This document shows, in pieces, positions 7,780-16,286 of a DNA stretch of 25,172 bases (within the stretch, counting starts at the first letter, position 1; each line of letters starts with the position of its first letter). A program made the translations under genes and the position numbers. Source of the DNA: a virus; IMG/VR virus record IMGVR_UViG_3300021519_000068, positions 1 to 25,172 of that record. The stretch is one strand, 5' to 3'. The notes beneath the pieces were generated by a model. The model made no database searches, was not told the DNA's origin, and saw only the letters and a list, made by a program, of their open reading frames with translations.

Positions 7780-8684
7780 CAGAAAAAATACATCCCTGCC
7801 GCGCCAATGCCAGCGCCAGCAATACCGCTGAGGGCGCCAGTATTGGCGTTTTGGGCCGACACTTGCGCCTGATACTGCGCCATGGCTGCGTTGTTCGCGG
7901 CTGCCTGCGCCCCCACGACATCAGTCGGAGCAATCGCCGTCTGGCCGGGCGTCGCAATCGGCTGCGTCGGAGTGGCTGGGGTCGCACCATACAGGGCAGA
8001 CAGCAACGATAGCGGCTGCGTCGCGGCAAGCTGCTGCTGTTGGATATTCTGGTTCTGACCCGCCTGCGCCAGCCCAAACAGATTGGAAGCCGCCGCCGAA
8101 CCCGCGCCGGTCGCGCTGTTCATCGCGGACTGATATGCCTGCGTCCGGGAACTTGCCAATTGCCTTTCAGCATTGTTGTAGGCGTCGCTGCCAACGGCGA
8201 TACCTTGCCGCGAAAGCTGGTCCTGTAGCTTTTGATCCTGATCCTGCCACTGAGGGTCAAGGAAAGACTTCTGCTGCTGATAGAGTGCGTCCGTCGTTTT
8301 TTGGTCTAGTTGCTGCGGTCCCTGGCTCAAATAGGACGAAAATGGGGTATTGAAGTCAAGCGGCTTCGTCGTCGCAGCCGAAGTCTGTTTGGCAAGGTTT
8401 TCAGCCGTCGGGATCAGAGTTGCCGAGACATTTTGCTCGCCACCCAAGATCGCCTGCCCCATCGGGGAGAGTGAAGTCGTCTGCGTGAACGTCGGGACCG
8501 TATCGCCTTGCGGGTTCGTATAGGACCCCGTTTGGTCATACTTCGTCGCACCGTAGGGCGTGTTCTGGTTGACAAAGTTCATCACCGCCTGAGAGGCGGC
8601 GGAACTCGTGTTAGCCTGCCCTTGAGCAGCGGCTGTTTGCGATGCCGACGGGACCGCTGGCTGTGATGGCGCTGATTTACCCAC
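7779..8684 (-). CDS. Ejection-type virion protein, Ala/Gln-rich
   Basis: The start is placed at a GTG that overlaps the GNAT stop by one base (TAGTG), with AGAGGG six bases upstream. This gives 301 residues beginning (V/M)GKSAPSQP. An ATG at 8705 would add seven residues but overlaps the GNAT gene by 22 bases and lacks a good ribosome site. The body is rich in Ala, Gln, Ser and Asn. A central helical segment has the recurring phage pattern LDPQWQDQDQKLQDQLSRQG followed by GSDAYNNAERQLA. The C-terminus is glycine-rich and hydrophobic (GIAGAGIGAAGMYFF), as in proteins that enter the envelope with phage DNA. The role is inferred from family resemblance and position after the tail hub. Confidence 0.7.
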   Translation of the reverse strand: MGKSAPSQPAVPSASQTAAAQGQANTSSAASQAVMNFVNQNTPYGATKYDQTGSYTNPQGDTVPTFTQTTSLSPMGQAILGGEQNVSATLIPTAENLAKQTSAATTKPLDFNTPFSSYLSQGPQQLDQKTTDALYQQQKSFLDPQWQDQDQKLQDQLSRQGIAVGSDAYNNAERQLASSRTQAYQSAMNSATGAGSAAASNLFGLAQAGQNQNIQQQQLAATQPLSLLSALYGATPATPTQPIATPGQTAIAPTDVVGAQAAANNAAMAQYQAQVSAQNANTGALSGIAGAGIGAAGMYFF

Positions 8685-9097
8685 TACGAACCCTCTGCCA
8701 ACCATCGGGCGGCGTCCCTGCGGAGCAACCCAAACGTGATAGCGTCCCCGGTCTCTAGCGCATCCGGGTGGACGCCTTCTTCATGGAAGCCAAGGCGGCA
8801 GAGGAATGCACGGGCGTGCTGGTTCGTAGCCTCGGTAATACAGCTTACCCTCTTACAACCTAACTGCAAGAATGGATACCGCAAAATATCCCGGATGACC
8901 TGTTTCGTTGCCCATTTTGGCGTCGTTGTCGCAAAGCTGATCTCGATATTCGGCGGGCGGAACTGACTGAACACGCACCCCGCCACAATCTCGCCCTTGC
9001 GGAAAACACCTATCGCCTTGCATGGGCCGAAGTCAGAAACCCCAAGCCGCTGCCCTACCCAATGAGCAATTGCCGCATCGTGGTTGTAAATTATCAT
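8684..9097 (-). CDS. GNAT-family N-acetyltransferase-like protein
   Basis: The 137-residue protein matches the compact GNAT fold. It has an N-terminal segment with AIGVFRKGEIVAGCVFSQF (beta strands 2-3), then IEISFATTTPKWATKQVIRD leading into a helix, and a late NQHARAFLCRLGFHEEG stretch typical of GNAT strand 5 to helix 4 (N-x-x-A-x-x-x-x-x-R-L-G-F). The acetyl-CoA pyrophosphate loop (Q/RxxGxG/A) is not well conserved, so activity is uncertain. GNAT-like genes recur in tail clusters of short-tailed phages, sometimes annotated as virion-linked; the acceptor is unknown. Its ATG overlaps the tail hub stop by four bases. Confidence 0.75.
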   Translation of the reverse strand: MIIYNHDAAIAHWVGQRLGVSDFGPCKAIGVFRKGEIVAGCVFSQFRPPNIEISFATTTPKWATKQVIRDILRYPFLQLGCKRVSCITEATNQHARAFLCRLGFHEEGVHPDALETGDAITFGLLRRDAARWLAEGS

Positions 9098-10629
9098 AGG
9101 GCATTACCGCCTTCCGTCCTGACATCCGTGCGATACCACGCGATCAACTGAGTAGCGTTCACCTTGATCCCGAAGCTGACTGCCGCCCCCGTGCCGCCGC
9201 CCGTGTGCCACGTCGTATCAACCGTCGCATCGCTGGACCATTTCGACGTATCCCACGGCGACGTATCCCATGGCGTGCCAGTGGAAGGCGTCAGCCCAGG
9301 CGTCAGGATATCGAGCGCCGAATAATCAAACCCAAACGCGAACGAATAAGAAATACCGCCCAACGATTGAACAACCGGCCGCGCGCCAGTGACACGCTTC
9401 CGTAGCGCGGTGCCAAACTTGTTCCAAGATTGCTGAGCCGTCGCGACAATCGGGCTGCCGCTGTCCATATTGCCAGTATCCGCAAGGTAAACCGTGCCGT
9501 TGGGTCCACCGAAATACAGGAGATCGTTGTAGAGTGCCCAGCACGAGGCATTCAGCCCGATATACCGGCACCACGGCTGGGCTGGCAGCCCGGTGTTGCA
9601 GACATGCTGCGAAAAGGTCCCGTCGATATTCGGGATATTGAATATCAGCACCCGGCCGCGCGGATAATAGATCGCCTGCCAGCCGAACGCCGACTTGTTG
9701 GCCGTCACCGCCGCTTGCACAGCCTTAGATACTTTGGACCGAGGCGGCAACTGGCCAGCCCGCAACGACGTGAACATCTGCTGAATGGTGAAATGGTCGT
9801 CATATGTCGTGATGAAGCTATCCCCGCCATAATCAACGACGGCACGCGGAGAAACCGGGGGTGACATCCGGTATTCCCCAACCAAGGACCAATTAGACGC
9901 CAGCGACGGGTCATTCCCTTGGAACATCAGCATATCGCCGGATGACATGATGAACACGGCATAATTCAGCACGCCGTTGCCGCCATCGTATGAGATGGAA
10001 GTCATCGCCGTTAAGTTGCCACCACGCGGGCAAAACGGAGAAAGGTCATAGAATGACAGCGCCCCCGTGATCGAATTGAGCGGCGCATACCAAAACCCGG
10101 TCGAGTTGTTGGCCCAGAAAAATAGCCGCTGTTGGAACTGCCAAACCCCTACCAGCGTGCTTGTCGCTACGCCGGTCCATGTGTCGTTGGCAATCGTAGA
10201 CCCGTTATAGACCTTGCCGTGATCCACGCCGTTGACCAGAAACACGCGGCCAAGGAAAGACACCGTTTGCCAGCGATTATTGGTCAGACCACTGGCAAGC
10301 GCGGCGCCAACCGCCCCGCTATTCGACACATCATAGATCGAGCCGCCAGACGCGGCGATGAATTTGACCGTCCCGCCAGAGTTGTAAGCCGCCAGAGTTT
10401 CCACCGGGCTTGACCCCATGCCTGTGGCATAGGACGACGAACCGCCGCGAACGAACAAACCGCCAGCGTCCGGGAGCCAATTATCAAGCTGCACTGCGTC
10501 GAGAGGGTCCATCGCGTCGAGTTCATCCCGCGCGTTCCAACCCTTTGTCGGAGCCGGGACCGAAAGCGCGGCCGATATCGGCATTTGCCCCGCTGATATG
10601 CGCTGATCCTTGGTCAGAAACTTCGCCAT
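9094..10629 (-). CDS. Tail hub / packaged-DNA stabilisation protein (P22 gp10-like)
   Basis: The 511-residue protein has the hallmark opening of this family: PAPTKGWNARDELDAMDPLD, then AVQLDNWLPDAGGLFVRGG, around residues 25-63. Repeated beta segments with FLGRVFLVNG, WQFQQRLFFW and LYFGGPNGTVYL follow, as expected for a propeller-like hub. In P22, gp10 closes the head-tail channel below the gp4 adaptor and carries the tail needle. The order adaptor, conserved unknown, hub seen here fits that role. The C-terminal 90 residues contain a TPWDTSPWDTSKW repeat and end TEGGNAL. It starts at an ATG overlapping the preceding stop (TGATG). Confidence 0.85.
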   Translation of the reverse strand: MAKFLTKDQRISAGQMPISAALSVPAPTKGWNARDELDAMDPLDAVQLDNWLPDAGGLFVRGGSSSYATGMGSSPVETLAAYNSGGTVKFIAASGGSIYDVSNSGAVGAALASGLTNNRWQTVSFLGRVFLVNGVDHGKVYNGSTIANDTWTGVATSTLVGVWQFQQRLFFWANNSTGFWYAPLNSITGALSFYDLSPFCPRGGNLTAMTSISYDGGNGVLNYAVFIMSSGDMLMFQGNDPSLASNWSLVGEYRMSPPVSPRAVVDYGGDSFITTYDDHFTIQQMFTSLRAGQLPPRSKVSKAVQAAVTANKSAFGWQAIYYPRGRVLIFNIPNIDGTFSQHVCNTGLPAQPWCRYIGLNASCWALYNDLLYFGGPNGTVYLADTGNMDSGSPIVATAQQSWNKFGTALRKRVTGARPVVQSLGGISYSFAFGFDYSALDILTPGLTPSTGTPWDTSPWDTSKWSSDATVDTTWHTGGGTGAAVSFGIKVNATQLIAWYRTDVRTEGGNAL

Positions 10630-11150
10630 CAGAACCCGCCACCGTAACGCGGGGCACGATCATCAAATAGGATTGCTCCGTTTTTGCCTACGAGCTGATC
10701 TTGATTGTTCCATGCTGGCGCCCCCGGAGTCGCCCATTGAGACTGATCCGAAAACGTCTCATGAAGCGGGGTTTTCCAATAATCTGGGTAGTGCATTTTG
10801 CTATCGTTCGGGTCAATAGCACTCACTGCAATTGGGTTTTTATTTTGCAGCCCAAGGTAGAACCCGCGCATATCATAGTCCGTCACAGGCGCAGAAACAT
10901 CAAACGGGACATTGTTCTGCTTTAACCACCCACGAAATTGCATTTCCTGAGATGGCGGGAGAGCGGTGTTATAATTTCCCGGGATTGACCATTGGCTATT
11001 ACGATCAGCCCACATTTTTTGCATTTGGTCCCGCGACGGCCCAAATTGTTTCAAATTATTTGACATGACAGGGATGATTGAAGAAAGCGGCACAGGCGCG
11101 CCTTCTTTGGATTGATCGGGCAAAATAGCCTGTAAAAGTGAACCGCTCAT
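10629..11150 (-). CDS. Conserved phage protein of unknown function
   Basis: The 173-residue protein contains a pattern I recognise from many phage tail clusters but for which no function is known to me: LPPSQEMQFRGWLKQNNVPFD, then TDYDMRGFYLGL, then MHYPDYWKTPLHETFSDQSQ and a final LFDDRAP. It is polar and aromatic-rich, with no signal peptide or membrane helix. It lies between adaptor and hub, overlapping both by one base, so a structural or assembly role at the head-tail junction is plausible but unproven. Confidence 0.75.
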   Translation of the reverse strand: MSGSLLQAILPDQSKEGAPVPLSSIIPVMSNNLKQFGPSRDQMQKMWADRNSQWSIPGNYNTALPPSQEMQFRGWLKQNNVPFDVSAPVTDYDMRGFYLGLQNKNPIAVSAIDPNDSKMHYPDYWKTPLHETFSDQSQWATPGAPAWNNQDQLVGKNGAILFDDRAPRYGGGF

Positions 11151-12097
11151 CAGTGGCCATACCCGCTATCTGGCACGCTCCAAGACGTAATGAGCGGATT
11201 CACCCGGCTTTGCGCGATATTGAGTGTCGGCATACCGCCATCGGCTGCCATGGCCTGATCTGCCAACTGTTCAAATTCGCTCAGTTCTTCGCTGTAGGAC
11301 AATCCCATACGGCGCAGCAACCGCCATTTGACCGCCAGCTTGATAATGTATTCATCAAGCAAGCAAACGTCCGTATCCAGCATCCAAGACGATTGCGGCG
11401 TGCCAGTCAGGCTCTCGCACCATGCGTTTGACTGATACTCCATGACAAGCTGACCGCCGTTGTCATACGGCACCGGGTCAATGCTGATATACAAACTTGG
11501 GGAATTGCCCGCCGCGTTGCGGATTGTGCGAAACCGATACCGGCGCTGGATCGAAGCGCGGCCAACCGGGCTGGATTTGTAAAGCTGCCACTGTTGAGGC
11601 GACAACGGCCCCCGCATTTCCCAATAGCGCGACCGATCCCAAAGCGTGCCATCCACCACAGACGTAAAATCAGCGGGCAACGGATAATCGGATTGCCCGA
11701 ATTGGAACGTCCCGGCGCCCGTCTGCGTCGCTGCCTGATTGATCGTCACCGTGGTAGATGTGACAGCCGTCACGATGGCATTGAGAGGAACGCCCGTGCC
11801 GCTGGCTTGCCAAATACCCGTCGTGATGGCGCTAATGCCGGTCAAACCCGAGATGATACCGAACCCGCCAACATTGGCGATGGTGCCAGACTGAGGCAGC
11901 ACGGCAGCCGTGGAAAAGTCATACTCCCGGATCATAGACACCCACCCATTTTGAGGGCGGCGCGCTAAGCTCTCGCAAGCATCCGAGGCCAAACCAAGCA
12001 GCAATACCGCCGTCTGGTCAGAGTTCCCGATAATGAAAGACGGCACCGATATGGGCGCCGTCTGGCAAGCGGACTGGCATATGGTCAGGAGCGACAT
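11150..12097 (-). CDS. Head-tail adaptor (P22 gp4-like)
   Basis: The 315-residue protein begins MSLLTICQSACQTAPI, followed by a helix with QTAVLLLGLASDACESLARR. This matches the N-terminus of the portal-bound adaptor in P22-like and T7-like phages. Residues about 60-140 are a beta-rich insertion (ATAxTSTTVTINQAATQTGAG). The C-terminal part, LLDEYIIKLAVKWRLLRRMG, gives the helices that pack against the portal, ending in an extended tail. In P22 such a protein docks below the portal and closes the packaged head. A GGAG ribosome site precedes the ATG by about eight bases. Similarity is judged from pattern, not from a search. Confidence 0.8.
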   Translation of the reverse strand: MSLLTICQSACQTAPISVPSFIIGNSDQTAVLLLGLASDACESLARRPQNGWVSMIREYDFSTAAVLPQSGTIANVGGFGIISGLTGISAITTGIWQASGTGVPLNAIVTAVTSTTVTINQAATQTGAGTFQFGQSDYPLPADFTSVVDGTLWDRSRYWEMRGPLSPQQWQLYKSSPVGRASIQRRYRFRTIRNAAGNSPSLYISIDPVPYDNGGQLVMEYQSNAWCESLTGTPQSSWMLDTDVCLLDEYIIKLAVKWRLLRRMGLSYSEELSEFEQLADQAMAADGGMPTLNIAQSRVNPLITSWSVPDSGYGH

Positions 12098-12121
12098 AGC
12101 ACTTACTCCGGCTGGATCGTG

Positions 12122-12850
12122 CTAATATCCGGGGCCAGTGGGCGGTTGCAACGGCATCCCATAGGTGCCCCCGGCAGTCCCCGGAACGCCCGGCGGATTG
12201 CCGTCTTTCCGCGAATTTTGCAGCCATTGCATGATTTGATCCATGGCCCCGCCGCCCTGCCCGGGCGCCCCTTGCATCCCGCCCTGAGATTGCGGGTCCA
12301 GGAACGTGGTTACGGGCGCTTGGCCGCTTCCGCCGGTCGTTTGCGTGCCCATAGCGCCTTGGACTGGCGCCGCACCGGACGGCCCGGGCATTGGAGGCAA
12401 TGACGCCCCGCCGCCCTGCCCTGGCAACTCTGGCATCCCGTTTGGGTTATCAACCCTGAACGTACCAGGCGCCTGCGGCATCTGGCGTTGCACCCAATCC
12501 GACACAGCCGACATCGGGCCGGGAGTGCTTTGCGACCATTGCGCGTTGATGGTAGACGACGCGGGCGCCGCGAGCAGCGCTTGCGGGTCAGAACCGGCAC
12601 CGCCAAGCGGGTTAGCGTCCTTCGGGGGCCATTGTTGCGATAGGTCCCGCTTCTTGACGTAATCGGCCATCATCCCGTTGCGGATGCTATCAAGTCCGGC
12701 GGCAAGCCCCCCGTAAGGGGACGGGGTTGTTGGCATCTGAGGGGGGCGCCCCGCCAGAGCCGCCGCCAGAGAACTGCCCGACGGCATGGCCTGCGCCGAT
12801 TGCGGAGACTGCTGGATCGTCGGACTGGTAAAGAGAGGACGCATTGCCAT
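12122..12850 (-). CDS. Pro/Gly/Gln-rich virion-associated protein, function unknown
   Basis: The 242-residue protein is low complexity: Pro, Gly, Gln, Met and Ser dominate, with runs such as GQGGGAS, GPSGAAPVQGAMG and GAPGQGGGAMDQ. Only a few short helices stand out, for example LAAGLDSIRNGMMADYVKKR and MDQIMQWLQNSRKDG. There is no signal peptide or enzyme motif. AAGGA upstream of the ATG can serve as ribosome site and directly follows the stop of the preceding gene. Position between head and adaptor genes suggests a minor structural or disordered linker protein; this is inference. Confidence 0.65.
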   Translation of the reverse strand: MAMRPLFTSPTIQQSPQSAQAMPSGSSLAAALAGRPPQMPTTPSPYGGLAAGLDSIRNGMMADYVKKRDLSQQWPPKDANPLGGAGSDPQALLAAPASSTINAQWSQSTPGPMSAVSDWVQRQMPQAPGTFRVDNPNGMPELPGQGGGASLPPMPGPSGAAPVQGAMGTQTTGGSGQAPVTTFLDPQSQGGMQGAPGQGGGAMDQIMQWLQNSRKDGNPPGVPGTAGGTYGMPLQPPTGPGY

Positions 12851-12868
12851 TCGCGACGATCCTTAAAG

Positions 12869-13633
12869 TTAAGCGGACACAGCCTCAGCCAACGCGGAAG
12901 TGCGCGAGCCGGGCGGGCGACCGCGACGCGGTGCGGCCAAACCATCCAGAGACGAAGCCGCAATCGGCGCCACCGGAGCCACGCCACTCTGCGACTGCAT
13001 CGGGTCGTGCATCCCCGGCACATATGTCGCAATCGGGTGATGGCTGTTGCGTAACGCCATAAGCTCGCCGTGCATCTGATCCATCATGGTTCGCATTTCG
13101 CTGGTCTGGCGTTCCATGTCGCCAATCCGAGCTTCGGCACGTTCCGCGCGGGCAATCGCCTCCGTCGTCACTGCCATCTGTTCGGCTTCATCCAAATACG
13201 CCTTAGCCAGTTCACGAATACGCAAACCGCCCATGCCAATCCGCTGAATGGCAAGGTCCGTCAGGCCTGCGCACTGTTCAACCGTATGCAGGTCGATGGC
13301 CTTCATTTCCAGCACCTGCGCCCGGCTCAGAACCGGCCACTGTTCAAGCGGCGTGCCGTTCGCAACGTGATCTTCGCCACGCCGGAAAGCGGCATACTGA
13401 TCCGGCCAACGCTGGCGGTGTTCGTCATTGACCAGCATAACAGGCTGGTTGGGATTGCCGGGCTGGATGATCTGAACCCGTTCCTCATTGACGAAAATCG
13501 GGCGCCCTTGGGCAGCCGTGGCAAGATCGTCCTGCCGTGGATGCATGTGAAACCGAGGGAAAGTCGCGTCCCTGCCCGTTCGAGGTGCCCCCTCTGTCCG
13601 GGTGTAGCTTCCTTGTCCAAGTGCGCCCGACAT
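12869..13633 (-). CDS. Conserved head-region protein with coiled coil and basic tail
   Basis: The 254-residue protein has an N-terminal beta part (VNEERVQIIQPGNPNQPV) and then RWPDQYAAFRRGEDHVANGT leading to PLEQWPVLSRAQVLEMKAID, a pattern seen in proteins next to capsid genes of similar phages. A small helix-hairpin-helix-like segment follows (LHTVEQCAGLTDLAIQRIGM, about 115-135). A helical, probably coiled-coil region runs from about 140 to 195, with repeated Glu/Arg/Met. The C-terminus has an AT-hook-like PRRGRPPGSR, suggesting DNA contact. AAAGGAG precedes the ATG. Function is unknown; a capsid-associated DNA-binding role is possible. Confidence 0.7.
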   Translation of the reverse strand: MSGALGQGSYTRTEGAPRTGRDATFPRFHMHPRQDDLATAAQGRPIFVNEERVQIIQPGNPNQPVMLVNDEHRQRWPDQYAAFRRGEDHVANGTPLEQWPVLSRAQVLEMKAIDLHTVEQCAGLTDLAIQRIGMGGLRIRELAKAYLDEAEQMAVTTEAIARAERAEARIGDMERQTSEMRTMMDQMHGELMALRNSHHPIATYVPGMHDPMQSQSGVAPVAPIAASSLDGLAAPRRGRPPGSRTSALAEAVSA

Positions 13634-13647
13634 AGATACTCCTTTAA

Positions 13648-14328
13648 TTAGTTGGTGCCGGTGACGACGAAGAAGTTAAGGATAACGTCAGCCGCCGCGC
13701 CGGTCGTTTGCGATGCGCCCGTGATCACGAAGTTCATAACCGCGCTTTCAGTTTGCGTCGGGAATAGCGGCACCGTGATGCCACCGTGAGTTGTCCCGGT
13801 GATGAACTGAGATTGCGAATACTGCGTGTTCGATCCAGCCGCGCCGATCTTGGCGTAGTTGGTGTAAGCGCCCCAGCCAACCGCGTTGCCCGTCTGCGCG
13901 CCGCTATCAAGCAGCAACACGCCGGAACCGGCACCCGTCACGGTGCCACCCGAGATAACGCCATTGGTTACGGTCTGGCCCGACATCGTGGGGTTAACCC
14001 AAATTCGGAACCGCTTGTTGTTGGCCGTCGCGCCGAACTTACCCTGAGCGCTGATAATCAACCCACGGCTGGAGACATCGAACGCCCCCGCCGGGATGAC
14101 AATGCCGCCCAAGATATCGTCCGTGGTGTCGGCCGCGTTGGCCGAGAACGGGTTGCCCGTCACGCGATAGATGTTTCCTTCTTCGTAGAAAACACCGTTC
14201 GCCGTGATCGGATTGGAACCGCCAAAGGTGGAGGTCGCGTTCGGACTGAAAATCTGGTTTTCGAGTTCGTTCGCGAGCGCCCACGGCGTTCCGACGTGAC
14301 AGAGATTCTCTTTGTTCGGGAACGTCAT
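13648..14328 (-). CDS. Beta-rich head protein, possible decoration or fibre protein
   Basis: The 226-residue protein has alternating hydrophobic/polar strands and Gly/Thr/Asn turns across its length (GGIVIPAGAFDVSSRGLIIS, then FRIWVNPTMSGQTVTNGVIS), with no helix-rich domain. Its Thr/Gly-rich C-terminus ends NFFVVTGTN. The ATG follows a strong AGGAGG by six bases, and that site overlaps the stop of the preceding gene, suggesting high expression. Position two genes after the major capsid protein, good ribosome site and beta composition fit a decoration or surface protein. I do not recognise a named family. Confidence 0.65.
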   Translation of the reverse strand: MTFPNKENLCHVGTPWALANELENQIFSPNATSTFGGSNPITANGVFYEEGNIYRVTGNPFSANAADTTDDILGGIVIPAGAFDVSSRGLIISAQGKFGATANNKRFRIWVNPTMSGQTVTNGVISGGTVTGAGSGVLLLDSGAQTGNAVGWGAYTNYAKIGAAGSNTQYSQSQFITGTTHGGITVPLFPTQTESAVMNFVITGASQTTGAAADVILNFFVVTGTN

Positions 14329-14339
14329 GGCATGCCTCC

Positions 14340-15188
14340 TTAGACGACCTGACCTTGCAGGAACGGACGCTGAATGGCCGCGATGGCAAACGGAGCCTGA
14401 GACGTGAGGGTCGCAGTGCCGTTAAGACCAGCCGTCGCAGTGCCGCCCGAGAGCGTGACCGGACTGGTCGGAAGCGTGGTGTAGAAACCCGCCTCATACA
14501 CAGCCAAGCCGGTGATGACGCCAGCCGAGGCAGTCACCGTAAGCTGCGCCTGACCGATGATACCGGTGCCACCGCTCACATTGACGATCTGGCCAGTGAC
14601 ATAGCCGGTTCCACCCACCGCAACGACAGCCGAGGCGACGTTGACGTTGGCCGGCGTGCCGACAGCCTGGACAAGCTGCGAGTTGACGATCTGCAACCCG
14701 TTTGCCTGCGTGCTGGTGACGAGACCGGCCGTCGCGGACTGATACATGCGCGTCGGAGCGCCGGTCGCGGTGTTGTTTGTGAACACCACGGCATTGCCAG
14801 CGATCTGATACCAACCGAAAGCAGCGGTCGGCTGAAGCCCACCCACAGCGGTCGGATAGCCCGCCATCGCCACACCCACCGGGCGCGACTGGCCTGCCGT
14901 GTTGGTCGTCAGAGCCGCCTGATACTGCGCTTCCAGCGTCGCACCATCACCAACGACGGCGCCATAGCCGCCCCAGGTGACGAGATGGCCCGGGGACTGC
15001 CCGCCAACCATCTGGAGATAGATGAATTCCCCTTCGCCATACACCGGATCATAAGCCCGGATGATAGTGCCGAGAGGATGCTCCTTATTCAAGAACGGCG
15101 ACTGACCGCTCTGAAACAGGGTATTGCCCACGTTGCCGAACGCAATCGGCTGAACGCCCAGGCGGCTTTCGATAGGAGTGTAGGCCAT
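14340..15188 (-). CDS. Head protein next to the capsid gene, decoration-like
   Basis: The 282-residue protein has a first part (residues 1-160) typical of proteins encoded next to this capsid family: HPLGTIIRAYDPVYGEGEFI, then RPVGVAMAGYP and AFGWYQIAGNAV. Residues about 185-270 are a Gly/Thr beta module (GGTGYVTGQIVNVSGGTG, then TLPTSPVTLSGGTAT). The module is like one in the secreted fibre-like protein at the left end of the window. The C-terminus is FAIAAIQRPFLQGQVV. A capsid-surface role is likely from position and composition; no enzyme motif is present. The ribosome site is a modest AAAGGA about twelve bases from the ATG. Confidence 0.7.
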   Translation of the reverse strand: MAYTPIESRLGVQPIAFGNVGNTLFQSGQSPFLNKEHPLGTIIRAYDPVYGEGEFIYLQMVGGQSPGHLVTWGGYGAVVGDGATLEAQYQAALTTNTAGQSRPVGVAMAGYPTAVGGLQPTAAFGWYQIAGNAVVFTNNTATGAPTRMYQSATAGLVTSTQANGLQIVNSQLVQAVGTPANVNVASAVVAVGGTGYVTGQIVNVSGGTGIIGQAQLTVTASAGVITGLAVYEAGFYTTLPTSPVTLSGGTATAGLNGTATLTSQAPFAIAAIQRPFLQGQVV

Positions 15189-15215
15189 TGTCGGGTTTTC
15201 CTTTCTTTCGCCGGA

Positions 15216-16247
15216 TTACGCCGACAACACGCCTTGCAGGAACCGATTGGACATGGCGAGGTTACCCGCCCATCCGATCAGCTTGACCATCGCGTCCTGG
15301 TTGACGCTGAACCGGTCAGGGTCGAGCGGAACCATGTTGCGGTTCGCATGCGGGCGCAGGAAGATGTATTCCGTGTTCAACGCATACATCGTGGACGCCG
15401 GGGCGCCGGAACCGGACAGGTAAGAACCACCCGTGCCGAGAACGCTCACGTTGCTGCTGGTCGTGCCCTGGAAGCCGCCGTCATAGACGACATCGGCGTC
15501 CATGAATTTGAGCGACTGGAACCCGGCCATGGCGGTGTTATCGCTGCCGATGCGCTGGATGGCCTGGAGGCTTTCCCAGTAATACCGGAAATACACGTTG
15601 TCCGCGATGAACAGGTCCGGGCGATCCGCCTGACGCGCGATGGTCAGATAAAGCCGGTTCATCATGGTCTGGATGGTCGCGGTGCCGGGCGTCAGGGAGT
15701 TGGCCGCGAACGACAAAGCCGAGTTCTGCCAGAAACCCCAGACCGAACTGTCAATGCCACCGATGGTGCCGCTGTTGTTAATGGCTGAAACCAGCAACTG
15801 CAACCCGCCAATCTGCTTGCCACCGTCAGCCGTGCCGTTGGAATAGGCGTCGTTCGACAGGTTGTTCTGAAATGTCCGCTCGGCGTTGCCGATACGGCTT
15901 TCCAGCAAGTCGATCATCTTCTCCCGGCCGGAGTTCTGGAGCATTTCCAGACCCGAGATGGAAACGGCGACCGCCGCCTGCGCCCACGGGAACTGAGCCG
16001 AGGTGAACACGTCAGACGGGCTGATATTCAGCACGTCATACCCGGAATAGCGCTTGTAAGTGCCATTCTCGCTGTATTCGATTTCCTGAATGATGGCCTG
16101 CCCACCATCGACGGGCTTGACCTTGTTCTTCTGCGACAGGCGACGCAGGAGGGCGTTGTTCTTCGTGACGGAATCAGCGAGCTTACGCGACCGGTTGAAC
16201 AAGGTCGTAGTCGTGATTTCCGGCCAATTGGTGTTTGGTAGGGCCAT
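15216..16247 (-). CDS. Major capsid protein
   Basis: The 343-residue protein matches a common major head protein family of short-tailed phages. The N-terminus is WPEITTTTLFNRSRKLADSV with NALLRRLSQK. It is followed by GGQAIIQEIEYSENGTYKRY, PWAQAAVAVSISGLEMLQNS and GREKMIDLLESRIGNAERT. Later come KQIGGLQLLV, RPDLFIADNVYFRYYWESLQ and the C-terminal MVPLDPDRFSVNQDAMVKLI leading to a GWAGN-S-R-LQGVL ending. An HK97-like fold is expected from this family, not shown directly. GGAG lies about eight bases before the ATG. It directly follows the scaffold gene, the usual order for head assembly. Confidence 0.92.
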   Translation of the reverse strand: MALPNTNWPEITTTTLFNRSRKLADSVTKNNALLRRLSQKNKVKPVDGGQAIIQEIEYSENGTYKRYSGYDVLNISPSDVFTSAQFPWAQAAVAVSISGLEMLQNSGREKMIDLLESRIGNAERTFQNNLSNDAYSNGTADGGKQIGGLQLLVSAINNSGTIGGIDSSVWGFWQNSALSFAANSLTPGTATIQTMMNRLYLTIARQADRPDLFIADNVYFRYYWESLQAIQRIGSDNTAMAGFQSLKFMDADVVYDGGFQGTTSSNVSVLGTGGSYLSGSGAPASTMYALNTEYIFLRPHANRNMVPLDPDRFSVNQDAMVKLIGWAGNLAMSNRFLQGVLSA

Positions 16248-16286
16248 GGTTTACTCCGACGGCGCTATGCCAGCGCACGCTCAGGG

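Noticed and set aside
14355-15788. 477-codon open frame on the plus strand
   Set aside because: It lies antisense to the capsid and head genes, is very rich in Arg/His/Asp, crosses a gene boundary and has no recognisable domain; such frames are common opposite GC-rich genes.
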